Shown here piece by piece: positions 11,877 to 26,800 of a stretch of DNA of 64,000 nucleotides. The stretch comes from Trichobilharzia szidati (Eukaryota > Platyhelminthes > Trematoda > Strigeidida > Schistosomatidae), in assembly GCA_944472155.2 (NCBI GenBank), contig OX235271.1, positions 84,829,256 to 84,893,255 of the forward strand, written 5' to 3'. The notes beneath the pieces are model-generated. The model was not told the origin of the DNA. It worked only from the letters and a program-made list of their open reading frames with translations, and made no database searches. The position numbers were made by a program, and so were the translations under genes. Each line of letters begins with the position of its first letter. Positions within the stretch are counted from its first letter, which is position 1.

Positions 11877-14800
11877 TGTTATTATTACTACCAGTAATAA
11901 TACGACTACTTGAAAACTTACTGTTAATACCAGCGGGTGGTAGGCTTGTCTTTTGTGTTTTCGAGGTAAAGTCTAAAATTGACCAGTTTGTTTCAAGTGA
12001 ACACTAGGACAGTCTGTTAATCATCTAGAAAGTTATGAATGCAAACTGTCAACATCAGCCATAGATAGATATTCCTGTCTTGGAAAGATACTCTAGATTT
12101 GCGGCTTTACAACCTGACACACATCAAAATGTTAAATGTCAGTTTTTATAATTTAAAACCTTTTGAGATAAGCAGATTTTCATTGGGGAGAATATAAGAC
12201 TCATCCCTATTCTTATCTAGTTAAAAAATGTAATCATTGTGTTTTTCTGTCATTCCCCTTACTTTTATGTTGTTTTTATTTTGGCCAACTTTGTTTCCAC
12301 ACACACTATTTTTTTGTATAGCCGCTGGCCCACCTGAAGAAGATGAACGTTATGAACTGATGATTCAGCGTACAAATCGAGTGTATCGTGTAACACCGAA
12401 TGAATTAGTACCGTGTGAAGAGTATTGGGGTAATCCAGTCAAGTATAAGATTCTACAATCAGATCAGGTTTGTTCATGAGCTGAGATTTTAATTTATTTC
12501 AAAAAAATTTTAATAGTATGCAAAAGTTGGTTTTTCTTCTTTAGTTTTTTTCCACAAGCGAAGGTGCTATTTTTCTCTCAATGCCAGGAAGTAGCCTTCT
12601 GTCAAGTATGGCAAGTCTTTAAAGTGTTCCTCGAATCTGAGATACCAACAGACAATACATTAAGTTTTATTGGTTGGAGGATTTCATTATGAGCTGACAT
12701 CGGTTGGAGAACCATTGGAAAACCACCTAAAAGTACTGGACAGCTGTTTCACCAGCCTAGTTTGGACTCTTCATCAGTATGCACCCACACTGTTGGGTTC
12801 AAACTCAAGACTTTTTGGTTACAAGGCGAGCTAGCTCATAGACCATTAAGCCACTGGGACCCGATCGAACGGCCATTCCATGAATTCTAACTTCTACTAA
12901 TTAATAACATAGCGCGACTACTTCGCAATGTCTTCTTTGATGAGTTACTGCCTCGCCTACAACCTGCCATACCCTACTGGTCAAGGCTTCCCACTAGAAC
13001 CTCAGGTAACTACCTGAATTGGGCCAGTCACTGGTGAGCATCAGATCGAATCCCAATGGTTCTCTAACTGATGTCAGCTTATGATGAAATCCTCCAACCA
13101 ATCAAACAAAATCCCCATAAAAATCAATACTTGAACATTACATTTTACTATTTACATCCCATCAATTCATTGTAATCAAAACATCTTACTCTTTAAAAAC
13201 TAAAGTGCTTAGAGAATTATATCTTACTACCACAACTAAACTGTATGGGATTATCGCGGTTAGCGGGTTGGTTACGTAATAAAATGATGGGGAAAAGAGA
13301 TAATATCACTAACATTAAGTCAGAATAGTATGAATGAAAACAGGTTCGACTATGAACCTGTGAAAATTTACCAGTCTGGTTTAGTAAGGGTGGAATTAAA
13401 TGTATAAAACGTTCAGTTATATCACAGTGGGCAGATAAAAAATGTTATAATGATTCTGGCATAACCTTCAAGGTTACATACCGCATTCCATAGTCATTAA
13501 CACGCACAGTTCGCCTACGTCTCTGACATTATAGCTGAAGAACACGTTCAGGCGTTGTTCATGTCTTAACCGAACTCGGATTAAAATTTCCCCTCTAAGA
13601 GTTCCGACTGCTCTCATCTCTTTTCCTTTTCCTGAGTTTAATAATATTTTCGTCTCATTTTATCCTCATGAAAAGTTCGTATTCGAAAATTAGTAGAGAG
13701 AAGACCATTAGTTCAGCGAAGAGTCTTTTCTAGCTGTACAATCGCAAACATGTGTTTGTTTTTTATGTGTTTGTATACAAATTTTTCTAACGAAAAAACA
13801 GTAAGTTTTTGGTGGTTACGTAATACGAAAAGCATTCAGAGGAATTGGATGTTGATATAAGAGGGTAGTAACAAAAGTGATGAGTTGTCACAAACGATTG
13901 TTAAAGAAAAGTTACTTAATAATATGAGTAGTTTGATGAAAGAGTTGTGCTCAGGGTGAACATGAAAACAAAATACTGAATTACGTAAGTTTTAAGTAGT
14001 TAGAAAAAAAACCAAACAAGTAAAAGTTTAGTCAAATCAACAGAGTTGTTACCATGATAGTAGAAGTGGCTGAATAATTTCCATTTGTATGCATAGTTTT
14101 GGTTCTTCTAACTGAATGACTAGGGGTTCTAAGATGCAAAGAAGACGGAAACATATTTTCTTTGACAGGTTGTTCTTCACTTTGTAGATTACTTTGAAGC
14201 AGGAGACGTTTGTTGAGATGGAATGATCAGTGGTGACTTACAGAGCCACTACTTCTTTTCTGCAGCCACGCTGGATAGTGTTCTTTGACTTTTTTTGACA
14301 GGATGTACATGGAACAACCGATGTACCTGACTCCACAACAACAGGTGAACTGATATATACACAAAGATGTGGTCAGGTTTAGGATCTTGTCCTTTGGGCT
14401 TCTGTAGATCAGTGTTTGACTGAAGAACACTAGTCTCAGTGTTGCCGCAAAGAAAGTTCTTCTTCGAGGAGTGGAGATTCTCCTCTGAAGGACATCACTG
14501 AGTAGGTCACCTCTGAAGTCAAGGCTCATATAAAGTATCTGTTTGGCACGGATGGCGTCTCTTGATTTTGGGTTTTCTGTCTGGTGTTTTTGTCTGTGAA
14601 TCTTCATGGATATCCGTTTTGTATGAAGATTTCTTTCAGGAAGTGTAGTTCTTCTTCTAGGGTATCAGAGCAGCAGATGCGTGGGGACGCGAGTGGCAAG
14701 AGGTCTAATTAGGTTTCTTTTCCGACTGATTAGTACCCAGCTGTAGAAGCTTGTCAATAGGCCATTCCATTTGGGTTTCCCATGGGTAAACCTTCTTAAA

Positions 14801-17800
14801 GTTCCTTTAGCTCTCTTTGTAAGTTCAACACCAAGAAAAGGAATTTTAGATCCGTTTTCTATTTCAAGAGTAAACATTGTAGCTGAATGGCAGTTGTTGA
14901 ATATTTGTAGTAACTAATTAAGATCGTGAGCGTCCTCACAGACAGTAAAGATGTCGTCCACATATCTAGCATACAACTGAAAATAATCAATAGTTGATTT
15001 GAGTGGGCCATTCTCGGGGTTTGCCATGAAGCAGTCTGCTAGCAATGGGCCAAGAGTTGATCCCACTGCGATCCTATCTTCGTCCCAACAGTTTTATATG
15101 GGTTTTTCTTTCAATACTGTCAACTTTTCCATTTACACTATTCTGACTTAGTATTACTGATATTATCACTTTACTTAATATATACCTCCACCTGTTTCAT
15201 TTCACATATTGGTTATTTCATTATGAACTTTTCACCACAATCTTATAATCAATCATTTGAATGTGTTTGTTACAGTAGAATGTGAAATCTCTTCTGAATT
15301 GAACGATATGACTATAAAATCGTTTTGTCATTTAGCAGAGAAGCATAGACTACATTTGCTTATCGAGGGAATTTCTGATAGAATTTCATCACAAACTATG
15401 TCAAAATTGTTATAATCGTAACTTAATTTGCAAACTGTGGATCTGATTTAACGCTATATCAGTTCGCTCAATTAGTGTTAGCCAGAATTTGGTCTTCTAC
15501 ATATAACTGAAGCTGTTGTAATACTGTGGTGAGAGCTGTCTGCAAGCCAAAATTGTAGACAACAATTTACATCAATGTTCACGTCCCGAATCGGGGTCAT
15601 GAGAAAAAAACAATAACAAAGCTTAAACTTGAGGAACTCACCAATCAATCACAGAAGACTTAATAATAATAATAATAATATGCTTTATTCCAAAACAGTA
15701 CATGTGATACAGAATGGAATTCTCAGCATTTGTACTACAGTATTGCATCCAGTTAGTACATTATCAATAAATAGAATTCTACATAGATTGAGGAAACCAC
15801 AGTTCATTATTACAACAATACATTGGCATGTTAGTAGCAAAGGTAAAGCTAAAACAGTGTTTGAAGTTGTTAGAAAAGTGGGAGCTGTCTTATTAACTGG
15901 CGTAAGCGAGAGAAAGAAACGTGTGCAAGTACGATTCGTAGGTATATGGCTTAACTTTCTAAGAAACGGTCACAAACAGTACAGAACAACCTTTAGCATG
16001 AAAACAACCAATCAGAAGACGTTGTTTCTCTGCTAACAATAACGCCAATAATAATGTACGTAAAAATCGATAAAAATCTCTTGATTTTTTCAATAAACGG
16101 TCTGTTGCCTGGCCCTTATCTCCTGTCGTTACAATACTATTGACTAAACTGGAACACTGTTCACCAACAACAACAATAAAACACGTTCAGGTGGTGCTCC
16201 TAACGAGGCTAACCATTTCTTCGCTTAATCAAACCGAGTTCATCTTCTGATGAGATCATCTCTAAACAAGCGAAATGTCTATCCAGCGTTTAGATCACGT
16301 TGATCTGGTTAACCAGAGAGTACTAAAGATTGATGTTACAAATATCTAACTACTTACTTCAATCAATCAGTAGTATATTTGATTCACAACACTCAACAAA
16401 TTTATCTTCTGCTTTAATCAAAAGCCAAAAATTAATTGTGTATTTTTTTTAGAAATTTTGATTTTGAAATAGTTGTACTTTTCTAAGATTCAATGTGTTA
16501 TACAAATAAAATGGAAACAAGGTCAGATAAATCTGTTTGAATTTCTCTTCTCTTTCAACTGCGTTATTATTATATTATCAGTGGCAAACAACCTTGTACT
16601 TCACGTGACACACGTTATAAACAGTTTAATAGCAATATACAAATCAGTGAAAGATACATGCTATGAGGTTAACATTGTTGCACACTTTATCTGGTTAGAT
16701 AAACTGAACACTTATGTAATAAATAGGCAGTTAGACTAAATACGATCACTAGTATCCATCTATCGACAGATGATACAATATTGTCTTACTTTGTTTCACG
16801 TGATTACAGACGATTACAGTTGTATGTGTTTTAACTGAAACAGACTGTATACTTTTTTCACAAATGAATTGAACTGATTTTTTCAATGTAAAGCTTTGCG
16901 TAAAAGTACAGCAGTTCGAAATTGCCACACATCCTAAAAGCAAATGCATAAGGGTAGGGAAATTTTAAAAAATGAAGGAAATTCATGGAGATATAATGAA
17001 CGGAAATGTTGGGGAGAAGGGATAATTACATGGTGAAACATGTGAACTTAGTCGATTTAGGAGATTACAAAGACTGGAGATATCTGTGTAAAGGGGAAAC
17101 ATTTTAATCCACATTGGCAACATTCTCCAACGATTGGATATTAGAGTCTCGAGAACGTCTATCAGCCAGTTTACATCTACTTACTTGACTTGAATCAAAA
17201 ATCAAAGACTTCATGGACTCACAGCGTGTTTTGATTTGATCTCACCTTACTCTTTTCTGACCTTAACCTATATCAGTTAACATTACTTGAGAAGGAAGGT
17301 GATAGTTCGAGATGCGTCTTACGTGGCCTAGTTATTACAGTTGATGCGGTTTCTCAGCTTTTTCGATTGAGTTCCTCTGATCTAACACTGTACCTCAAAC
17401 CTCAATATTATTCATCCCATTATACCACCTAATACGTGCGACAGAATACAAATACCTACAGCTGCAGTCCGCTAGCCTCTTTGTATCTTCCATTTTCAAA
17501 AGCCACGTCTCACAGCTGTGCACTACACGCGGCCTTTGACTGATTGACGGCCATCATGTTTACAACAATGATTACAGACGTTCACCAGCGCTAAACGAGC
17601 CTTTGCCTCAGATACAATGATACTATCTTTATGCAGGGGAAACGGATTAATCAGGAACTCTACAAGTACTGATTACAATGACACTAGATAAAGTTTCTTT
17701 CAGATTGTCACGTGACTATCAGAATGAAAGTTCAATAAAATAAAGTGCTGACACTTGCAATAGCAAGACATCAAAACCACTTTACAATAGGAATTCATCT

Positions 17801-20800
17801 TTTAAGATTGTGAATGCTGCAAAATATGGTGTATCGAGTTTAAGCCAATGTGTACGAGTGAGCTTGAGCAGATGCAAATGACTTCATATCATCAGTCAAA
17901 ATCGCTTAAAGTATGGCCTACAAACTTGACACAATATTGCTACTTTATAGGATTTTATACCAACTTATTTCTGAACGAATATCATGTCCTTTTAACAATG
18001 TGCGTAAAATATGCGATACACATATTTTTGAAGTTAATCCTATTAGGCACCACTGGTTAAGGAATGGGATTTCCTGGAGTACATATCCGCTCCGGTGGCT
18101 GTAAATACCTAAGTCTCTTTTTTGTTACATATTCTCGCTGAATCACAAATTGAGTGCTTTTCTGATAGAAAGCAGTACAATGTATACAGAGAAACATTTT
18201 TTCGCTGCTTTGGTTTTTCCAAGTCTGTGTCCTTCAAGGTGATATCCTTCCTCTTAACACGAACTGCCATATCCTGATGAAGACAATTTTGTTAAGCACG
18301 CTAATGATCTGACTACTTCCATGCCTGTTACCTTCTGATCAGATTGCTCCAAAATGAACAATTTTTGTATTAAAAATTATCCAGTGGTTCTTGTCAAATG
18401 GTCTTAAACTAAATCTTTCCAGATAGTTAGACTGTTAATTTCACATTCAGACACAAGCGTGATTTACATCGACCTGTTCATTCTCATGATTCTTGTATCA
18501 ATACAAGGGAGTAAAATACAAACTAAGTCAAGTGTTAAGTATCTTGGATCAAGTCTTTTCTCTGATCTTTCCTAGTCTTCACATATCCTGTTGATTTACA
18601 GTGAAATATTTCGTCAAACATTCTACATCAGGGGAAGGTAAGACACTCTGGTATCACTTAACTTCTAATTTTACGGTTTGTTATGTATCTCGCATTTTGC
18701 CAGTTCTTCTTTGTTATTCCCGCTTCGTCAATATTGGACTAATTAAAAAACGACTTTGTTACATTGCAAAGGGCACTAAAAAGTGTTGATAGGGTGTATG
18801 GCGTGCTGCTAAACTAAATCCTTAATACTGTTTTGGATAGATACTTGTTGGGTGTTGGCGTAAGTACAGGAATCAGACTTTGTCACGTTAACCTCATTTT
18901 ATAGTTACCTTTAAGAGAGAACATTTCTTTATTTGGTTACAGGATTTCATCATTCGCAGACATTGGTTAGAGAGCCATTGGAAAACCTGGGAGTATTGGA
19001 CAACTGTTTCGTCAGCCTAGTTGGGGGCTCTTCACAGTACACACTCACCCACTTCTGAAGAGTCCCAAACTAGGACGAAACAGCTGTCCAGTACTCTCTG
19101 CAGATTTTCCAATGGCTCTCTAACTGATGTCAGCTCATGATGAAATCCTGTAATCAGTCAATCAATCAAATCCCTACAAACCAATACTTGAATTCCTTTA
19201 TTTTCTTTATTTTACTTTTCTCTGATAGGCATTTGTTTTCGATTTTGGCTCTGAAATGTATTTATGGACAGGTAAACAAATCACATCAGAACTACGTCAA
19301 GCTGGTATTGAATTAGCCCAGAAAGCCTATAATATGAATTATGATTTTCGTCAATGTCAAGTGAATCCATTGGATCCAATGAATTGTAAGTGTGCACATG
19401 TATAATCAATAAGTGATACTGTATACTATGTAAATAAATCTACACTTAGGTTATCTGATCAAAAATTTTTTTTCTTTATCATTACTTGTTTATTATATAT
19501 ATGTAAAGTAAATCACATCATTAAGTCACATGAACTTGATCTGTTTGTTTTGATTTTACAAACAAAAAAAGTATTCTACACTACTTAAGTATCATTGACA
19601 GTGGTGCTATCAACTTAGATAAAATTATTATTCAGGTGATACACAAGTATTTTCAAATGCTGCTTTGCATAGATTTGATTAGCTCATGCATGGAGTGAAA
19701 TCAGATAGAGAACTACCGAATACTAGGAAGTGCTGAACAGCTGTTTTGTTCTGGTTTTTACGAATGTTCGGCGGTTACCTATCATGACCCCATTGGGAAT
19801 CGAACTCAGGATCTTGGGTTTATGAAGCGTGCTCAACGATTATCCAGCCATAGAGACAGAAACTAATGGCCGGTTCATGAATTCTAAATTCTGACAACTC
19901 GTGATATTTATAGTGCGAGGATTTTTCCTACTACCCAGCTTTTTGGACACTCTTGGTCATGCCTTCTTACTAGAACTTCACACAACACAGCTGCTGAAAA
20001 ACCAGTAAGTGTTTGTGGCAGTAACTCATCGAAGAAGACATTGCGAAGTGGTTGCGCTATGTCATGAATTGGCAGAAGTTGGAATTCATGGACTGGCCAT
20101 TGGATCAGGTCCCAGTGGCCTAATGGTGTACAAGCTAAACCGCCTTGTAGCCAGAAGGTCCTGGGTTCGAACCGTGGTGGTGGGTGCGTACTGATGAAGA
20201 GTCCCAAACTAGGCTGACGAAACAGCTGTCCAGCACTCTCTACAGGTTTTCCAGTGGTTCTCTAACTGATGTCAGCTCATAATGAAATCCTCCAGCCAAT
20301 CCAGTATTTATCTCTTTGGATTTGATTCCCATGCATCTACTAATCGAATTTTGATCCAACTGATGTCCGTTACTGATAAATTCTGTTTTATACTCTTTTT
20401 GTTCAAATTCGAGAGAAACACCTATATGAATATTTTTAAAGTAAATATTATATAAATAGTATGTAAGTCATGGATGTATTAACAGAGAATACTTTAGAAA
20501 GATAATATAAACAGTATTACTGAAATATTCACATTAGTTATGTGAAAACAAGACTTCACCTTGAAATAAAATAGTTTTTAATGTTGAATATTTACGGACA
20601 GTTAGAGAACCATTAATAAGTGGTACTGGTGTAGTGGACGTCATTTTCGTTCCAGTTCGGTGCTCTTCAGCAGTATGCACCCAATGAGCGCATCCGGAGA
20701 TGTAACCATTGACCAGGAGCGTCCACCAAGTTGAGTGTGAAGACAAATAGACTAGCGGTTTTTCTGTATATCACAAACTAGCAAAAGTTAGAATTCATAT

Positions 20801-23800
20801 GCCATTGGGTTCTATCACAGTAGCTGGATGAATGGTCAGTAGACTGGCCCTTCAAAGGTCTGAGTTCGATCTTTGGAAAGAGTTTGTACGCTTGAAGAGT
20901 CCCATAGTTTTTCAATGTTTGTTTAGCTGATCACAATCCATGATCTAAATTTGAACTAATTTAATCCTCGCAAGCCAACACTTTAAATTTAATAATTAGT
21001 GTTTTGTATGGAAGTCTGTAAAAGTATGACACCATCTCTGAAACAAAAATAAGAGTTTCATAGCTTTAAAGTCTCTAATACCACTGCTGAGGTAGTGTAG
21101 TTAAAATCAGCTTTTCTACGATTAGATCCATTGAATTCTATTGGTTCAAGGGACAATTTAGGTATCTTTATTTATAACTTTTTGATAAAGTTTAGTTAAC
21201 AATTTCTTATAAAGCTTCTTTTGAATGAGTTTTAGAATCTCTGAAGAATCTCTCAGTTCATTTAATCACTTAGAATCAGCTTCTTGGTAATGTAAAGTAA
21301 CTGATATGTGAGTGTGGCGTCCATCACGAATTGACAAAGTTTATTCAAGGATCGATAATTAGTGATGTATTTTTGAGTCTCGCTTTGAAATTTCCAACAT
21401 TGTTGATTCATCGGAGATGAAACGTATTACGGGTTCATAACTACAGGTTTCTAATGACTTCTGTCTAAAGCTCTTAGTCTCATGTGCAAGTTAGAATGTG
21501 GCGTGACTGACTAACTGCCCATCGTATGAGTTTTACTGATACCCTGACCTATAAAGTACTTTATAAACAAAATTGAAAAGGAATGTGAGAAAAAAATCAA
21601 TTCACGTTGTGTTACTGAATTTAGATTTACACAATTTGACAAATTATTCTTGGAACAGTAATTCAAATTCTTTGATCAACCAAGTATTGAAGGTTCTAGG
21701 GCTTATTATCACTATATTATACAAGAATTCACTAACTAGATAGTGTGATTACTAGTCCAGCCTCGAAACCATCAGTTTAACTGCAAAGGTCACAAAGATG
21801 AGTGCTTGACACACATAGGAGGAATATGTACCTGTTTTAGATTAGAGGCATAGAGTGTTAACTGTAAGGAAGGGAAGTCAACCCATGAAGTGGTAAAGTT
21901 GTATCGACTTAAGCCACCTCCTTCTTATTTGAAATAGATCAGATCAGAAAAAAGTTTGGAGAGATCAAGTTATAAGTCTCTATCCATGCATGAAGTCTGT
22001 GACTGTTGATCTGAGTTAAGCATTGAGATGTAACCTGCCTGTTAGGAGTCCTCGGTACGCTAAGAACTAACGGTTAAAGACCGTTGGTCATTAGTGATAT
22101 AAGTATAAAACTTGGGCACTGTGGTAGAGTATAACTCCATTATGGATAAAATTTTATTTTGATAAGTCACACAGTGTTACACAGTAATATTAACTGATAA
22201 CGTTTCGAGCACAAATTATTGCCACTCATAATCATATCAAGTTACTCACACAACTTTTTCCTTCATTTATATACGTGTGGAATTGACCAGATATTTGAAT
22301 AAAAATCAATATGGGATAATGTACATTCAGAAATAATAATATGAGTGTTATTGATCAATTACAATCAGATGGGAAATAAAACGAGTGTTTTTATAGTCAT
22401 AATAAGTAACTTGTTAGAATGTTGTGATGTGCTTGAATTGAAATAGAATTTTGAGATTATTTATTATCCTCTTCTGATTTGACCGGCGGTAATAATATCT
22501 TCCATATTTCTGGTATTTGCATTGAGTCATTTCTTTTGCATGTGTCGGGTGTAGACTCAATGAACCAGGACTCAGTAATCAATCTCTCTCTCTCCACCTA
22601 CATAGATTACTTCTTAGAATCTTAACCCCTTTCCCACTATATTGTGTGGTTGTGTGTTAATGCATGCAGTGCAATTGCTGAGCTTTTTACACTAAATTAC
22701 TTATCTTTTCGAGGTCAACCATTCTTACGTTAGCTAAATTCTTATGTTCCGACAATCTGATTACTCCCGATCTACTAGTTTGACCTATATAGTTTACCTC
22801 ACAGTCATTGTAGGGTATTTTGTAAATTATATTATTTTGTTTAATTGGGTCCACCGGGTCTTTTAGCCTACAGAGTTTATCTCTAAGTGAGCTTGTAGGT
22901 TTGAATGCCACTCTAATCCCTGCTTTATTAGGAATCCTACGTATGGTCTCAAATGTCCCCTCCTTATATGGTATAACAGTAGATAACTTATATTCTCTCT
23001 TATTTATGTTATCACCACTAGTTTCACAATTATTTTTATTTTGCCCTTTTTCAATCTTCCTAATGAATTTTAAAGTATAGTTATTTAACACCAACGCCTC
23101 TTCTTTCTGTTATATTTCATCATTTAGATCTTTTCTTGTGCTACTTAGTGCTACTGCTCGGTTTGTTAAACACTTAACTAAGCCTGCCTTAACAGTTAAT
23201 GGATGAGATGAATTAAAGTCTAAATATCTATTAGAATGGGTTGGTTTTTTGTACACACTAGTGTGCGGTTTACCTTCTTCTATTCGTTTTATTTTACAAT
23301 CTAACATAGCTAATTCTCCTTGTTCATTTTCCGATTCAAATGTGAATTTTATTCCCTCTACTAGTGAGTTTATATGTGTGTCAAGAAGCTAGAGATATGT
23401 TCTGTTTTGTTAACACTGTGAAAGTGTCATCCACACATCTCTACCATATTTTTGGTGTTGGTCATTAGGCTAAAGGTCGTACTCATTGAGGCAGGTGTAT
23501 TTACTCTCTATATAACCTCTTAGGTCTATTCGATATTTATTTGTTTTCCGTGTGTTGAATCATTCTTTCTACTGTGCATTTCCATTCATTTTTCCTCTCT
23601 CTGTTTTAATGTGATATATGGAGTATAGCCACTCGAAGAGCTTCACTTCTGAGCAAAGTTCAACGCTACAAATTTAGTTAGTCAGTCAGTCAGTATGCAT
23701 ACTAAAATAGGCCAGAATATGAATTAGATAGACTAAATAAAATACCCTGTCAATTATTGTACAAAGGTTGATGCTATTAACTACTTTATAGTTTGTACTT

Positions 23801-26800
23801 TTAAACAATTTTCAATTACATTACAATTTATCAGGGCTATTAGGTTGAATTAGAAAATACTAATTGAATCTCTCTCTCTCTTCTTCGATATTTAGTTAGT
23901 TACTTAGCTAGTTAGTTGATTAATTGTAATCAAAGGTAGGAAGTCTTTCTAGAATTGTGACGCAATCACTCTGTCTGACATTAATCTACTAGGTGTTACT
24001 AAACTTGGAACTTTTAGCAGAAAAATAAAGTGAAACCAAAAAAACGAAACGAAAAAGATGAAAAAAGGAAAAAAACACATCAAGAATGGGTTTTATCCTT
24101 TCAGCTGAAAAAAACAAACAACATATGATACTGTAAGGATGTAAAAAGGGGAATGTAACATTTTGCCATAGTCTGAGCTATTTCCACTTACTTCTGTTGC
24201 ACTAGAAAATGGGCTTAGTTGTAGCATCATTTTCCTTTCAATTTGTGTGCATTCTAATATTTATTATTTTATCGTAATATATAACGACGTGTATTTTGCC
24301 GTAAAATAAATGTCTGAAATGTGGTGCGTTGGGGGTTCAGTGATAGAATGCACCCCCTCCCTACAGTCATTTGGGATTTCTGGGTTCAACTCTCGGTTGA
24401 TCATTATTATTATTGTTTCCTTTAGTTCATAGAGGAGCATAGGGCTTCAGCCGCACGTCTCCACTGCGTTTGGTTCTCTCCCAACGTTTTCACCTGATTT
24501 CACGTATACCCACATGCTTTCATCTCCTCTTCACATGACCTACTCCATGTCACCCTCGCACTGACGACTAACTCGTCAGTTCCCATTCGGGTTCCACTCG
24601 AGAAACTGTCGTATGATGTTACTTGATGGTTTGTTTTGCTCAGAGTATGGCCAATCCATCTCCATTTCTTCCTGCAGATTTGTTGCACAATCAGTTCCTG
24701 GTTGGTCAGCTCCCACAGATCCGGGCTGATCTTTTCTGGCCATTTAACCTTCAGTAGTATTGAGCGAAGACAGCTGTTAATGAAGGTGTGTAGTTTGTTC
24801 AAAGTGGCCTTCGTTACGCGGCACCAAGTCTCTGATCCATAAAGTAGCACTGAATTCATATTGGAGTTGAAAATCCACATCTTGTTTTTCATGCTGATTT
24901 CCGAGTGTTGATCTCCACACAGACTTGAGAGTAATGAAAGCCTGCCTCGCTTTCCTGATCCTCACTTTGATATCCTCATCAGGTCCGTCCGTCTGTAGTT
25001 GAAACGATGCTTCTCAGGTAGGTAGGTGAAGGAAATTGCTTCTTTCAGATTCCTCCCATTTATGCTGATTGTTGCCTGTTGTTGTTGCTGTTACTGTCGG
25101 CTAGGAATCTTCATCACCTCTGTTTTCTCTATGTTCACATATTTTTGTCCTATCTTTGATGTTTCTTCTGCCAACTTGTTGCTTTTCATCACTTGCATAT
25201 CTTCCGATTTGTGTGAAATCAGACATTTATCATTGGCGAAATCCAGATACTCCAAGTATCTTGTGTGCGTCTATTTTATGCCTGTTTCCTCGCTGCCCTC
25301 TGTCTGTCACATCATCCAGTCTACTGCAGTTAGGAAGACCATTGGAGATAGTAGACAGCCAGTTTATCTTACTCCCATCTTCATTTTGAAGGATTCCATG
25401 AGTTTCCTGTTGTGAATTACTTGGCATGCGGCATTATCGTACAACTGTTGGATGAGATATATAATTGTTGGTGGCACCCCATAGTAGCGAAGGATAGAAA
25501 ATAAAATTTAACTTTTAGGCTTCAATTTTGATCAAGGACTTATATCAGTTAGAGAACTATTAAAACCAAGCAGTACTGGTGCTCACTAATGATTGACTAC
25601 ATTGAGGAGTCAGGACCAGTGAGAGGTGCTAAGATATATAATCTCCAATGACATTGCATGGTGGCGGTGAGGTTAAAATTGCGAATTGTATCCTGTCTCA
25701 ACAGTCAAACAGTAGATGAGCTTTTCGCCATTATCTGAAGGTTTTGAGTTCAACTTCTAGTAGTGGCGTACGGACTGATGATGAGTCCTAAACTAGGACG
25801 AAACACTTGTTCACTATTCCAGTACTAGTTATCTTACTAATATCAATTCGTGATCAAACTTGAATTTAGTCCTTCGTTGGAGACTTCTTTAAAGCACTAA
25901 TTACTTTTCAGAACATTTCAGTAAAAACACCATCACATCCTGGTTCATTTATTCTACTGCATAACTGAAGAATAGCGTTTATAGTGTTTATCAGTCAACT
26001 TGAAGTTTTCAAAAGTCGATCAATTTTTTCAACAAATTGACAGATTTCTAAGAATCATGTATTCATATCATACATTTTCTGACATTTACACTATCACATT
26101 GTGAATACGAATCACTTTATTTATGCCTTGTGCTTGTTTACAAATGAATGAAAGAAGAAACAAGAAAAAAGTTATGTTTGATTGCGGTAAAATTTACCTA
26201 CTAAACTAGTGGCTACCATCACTTCTTTTGGTTTTGTGTTTTGAAGTGATTTGTTTAGTTTCACCAATGCTATAGGATGGTTGTGAAACTGTCATAGATA
26301 GATGCCTATGAATGAATAGCATTGATAAGAAATGAAAGTCTTTGTCCTGTGTAAGCATTTGATGACATTTTAAAAACTGGACATTTCGATTTGATGAATA
26401 ACCATCATCTCATTTAGTTAAATAGTCACTAATACCACTACTACTGGATAGGTGAATTGATTGACAGATGTAATCAGTTATTTATGTGTAATAAATGGGA
26501 TATGTTTACTTAATGTACAACTAAGGCACTGTTTTATGTTTCTCAATGCAGTTAACTTTTTCTACAGTTTGGTTTGTAAGGGTTAGTTTTGTTTTTACGA
26601 GTTGATCACGGATTGATATCAGTTAGAGAACCATTGAAAACCAGCACTGGAGTACTGGACTGCTGTTTCCAGCTCAAAGCTGGGAACTTATTGGCAGTAC
26701 GCATCCACCGACAAGCTTCGAACCCAGGACCTTCCGGTTACAAGGCAAGCTCGTTTACCATTCCGCCACTGGGACCCGATTCAGTGACCAGCCCATGAAT

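Noticed and set aside
15629..16036. 135-codon + strand frame
   Set aside because: It runs antisense across the CR1-like 3' UTR and LTR, which are noncoding.
20100..20190. tRNA genes at the many A/B-box matches
   Set aside because: They are embedded in repeated units with a hammerhead or LINE-like body and do not form a complete cloverleaf; SINE heads explain them.
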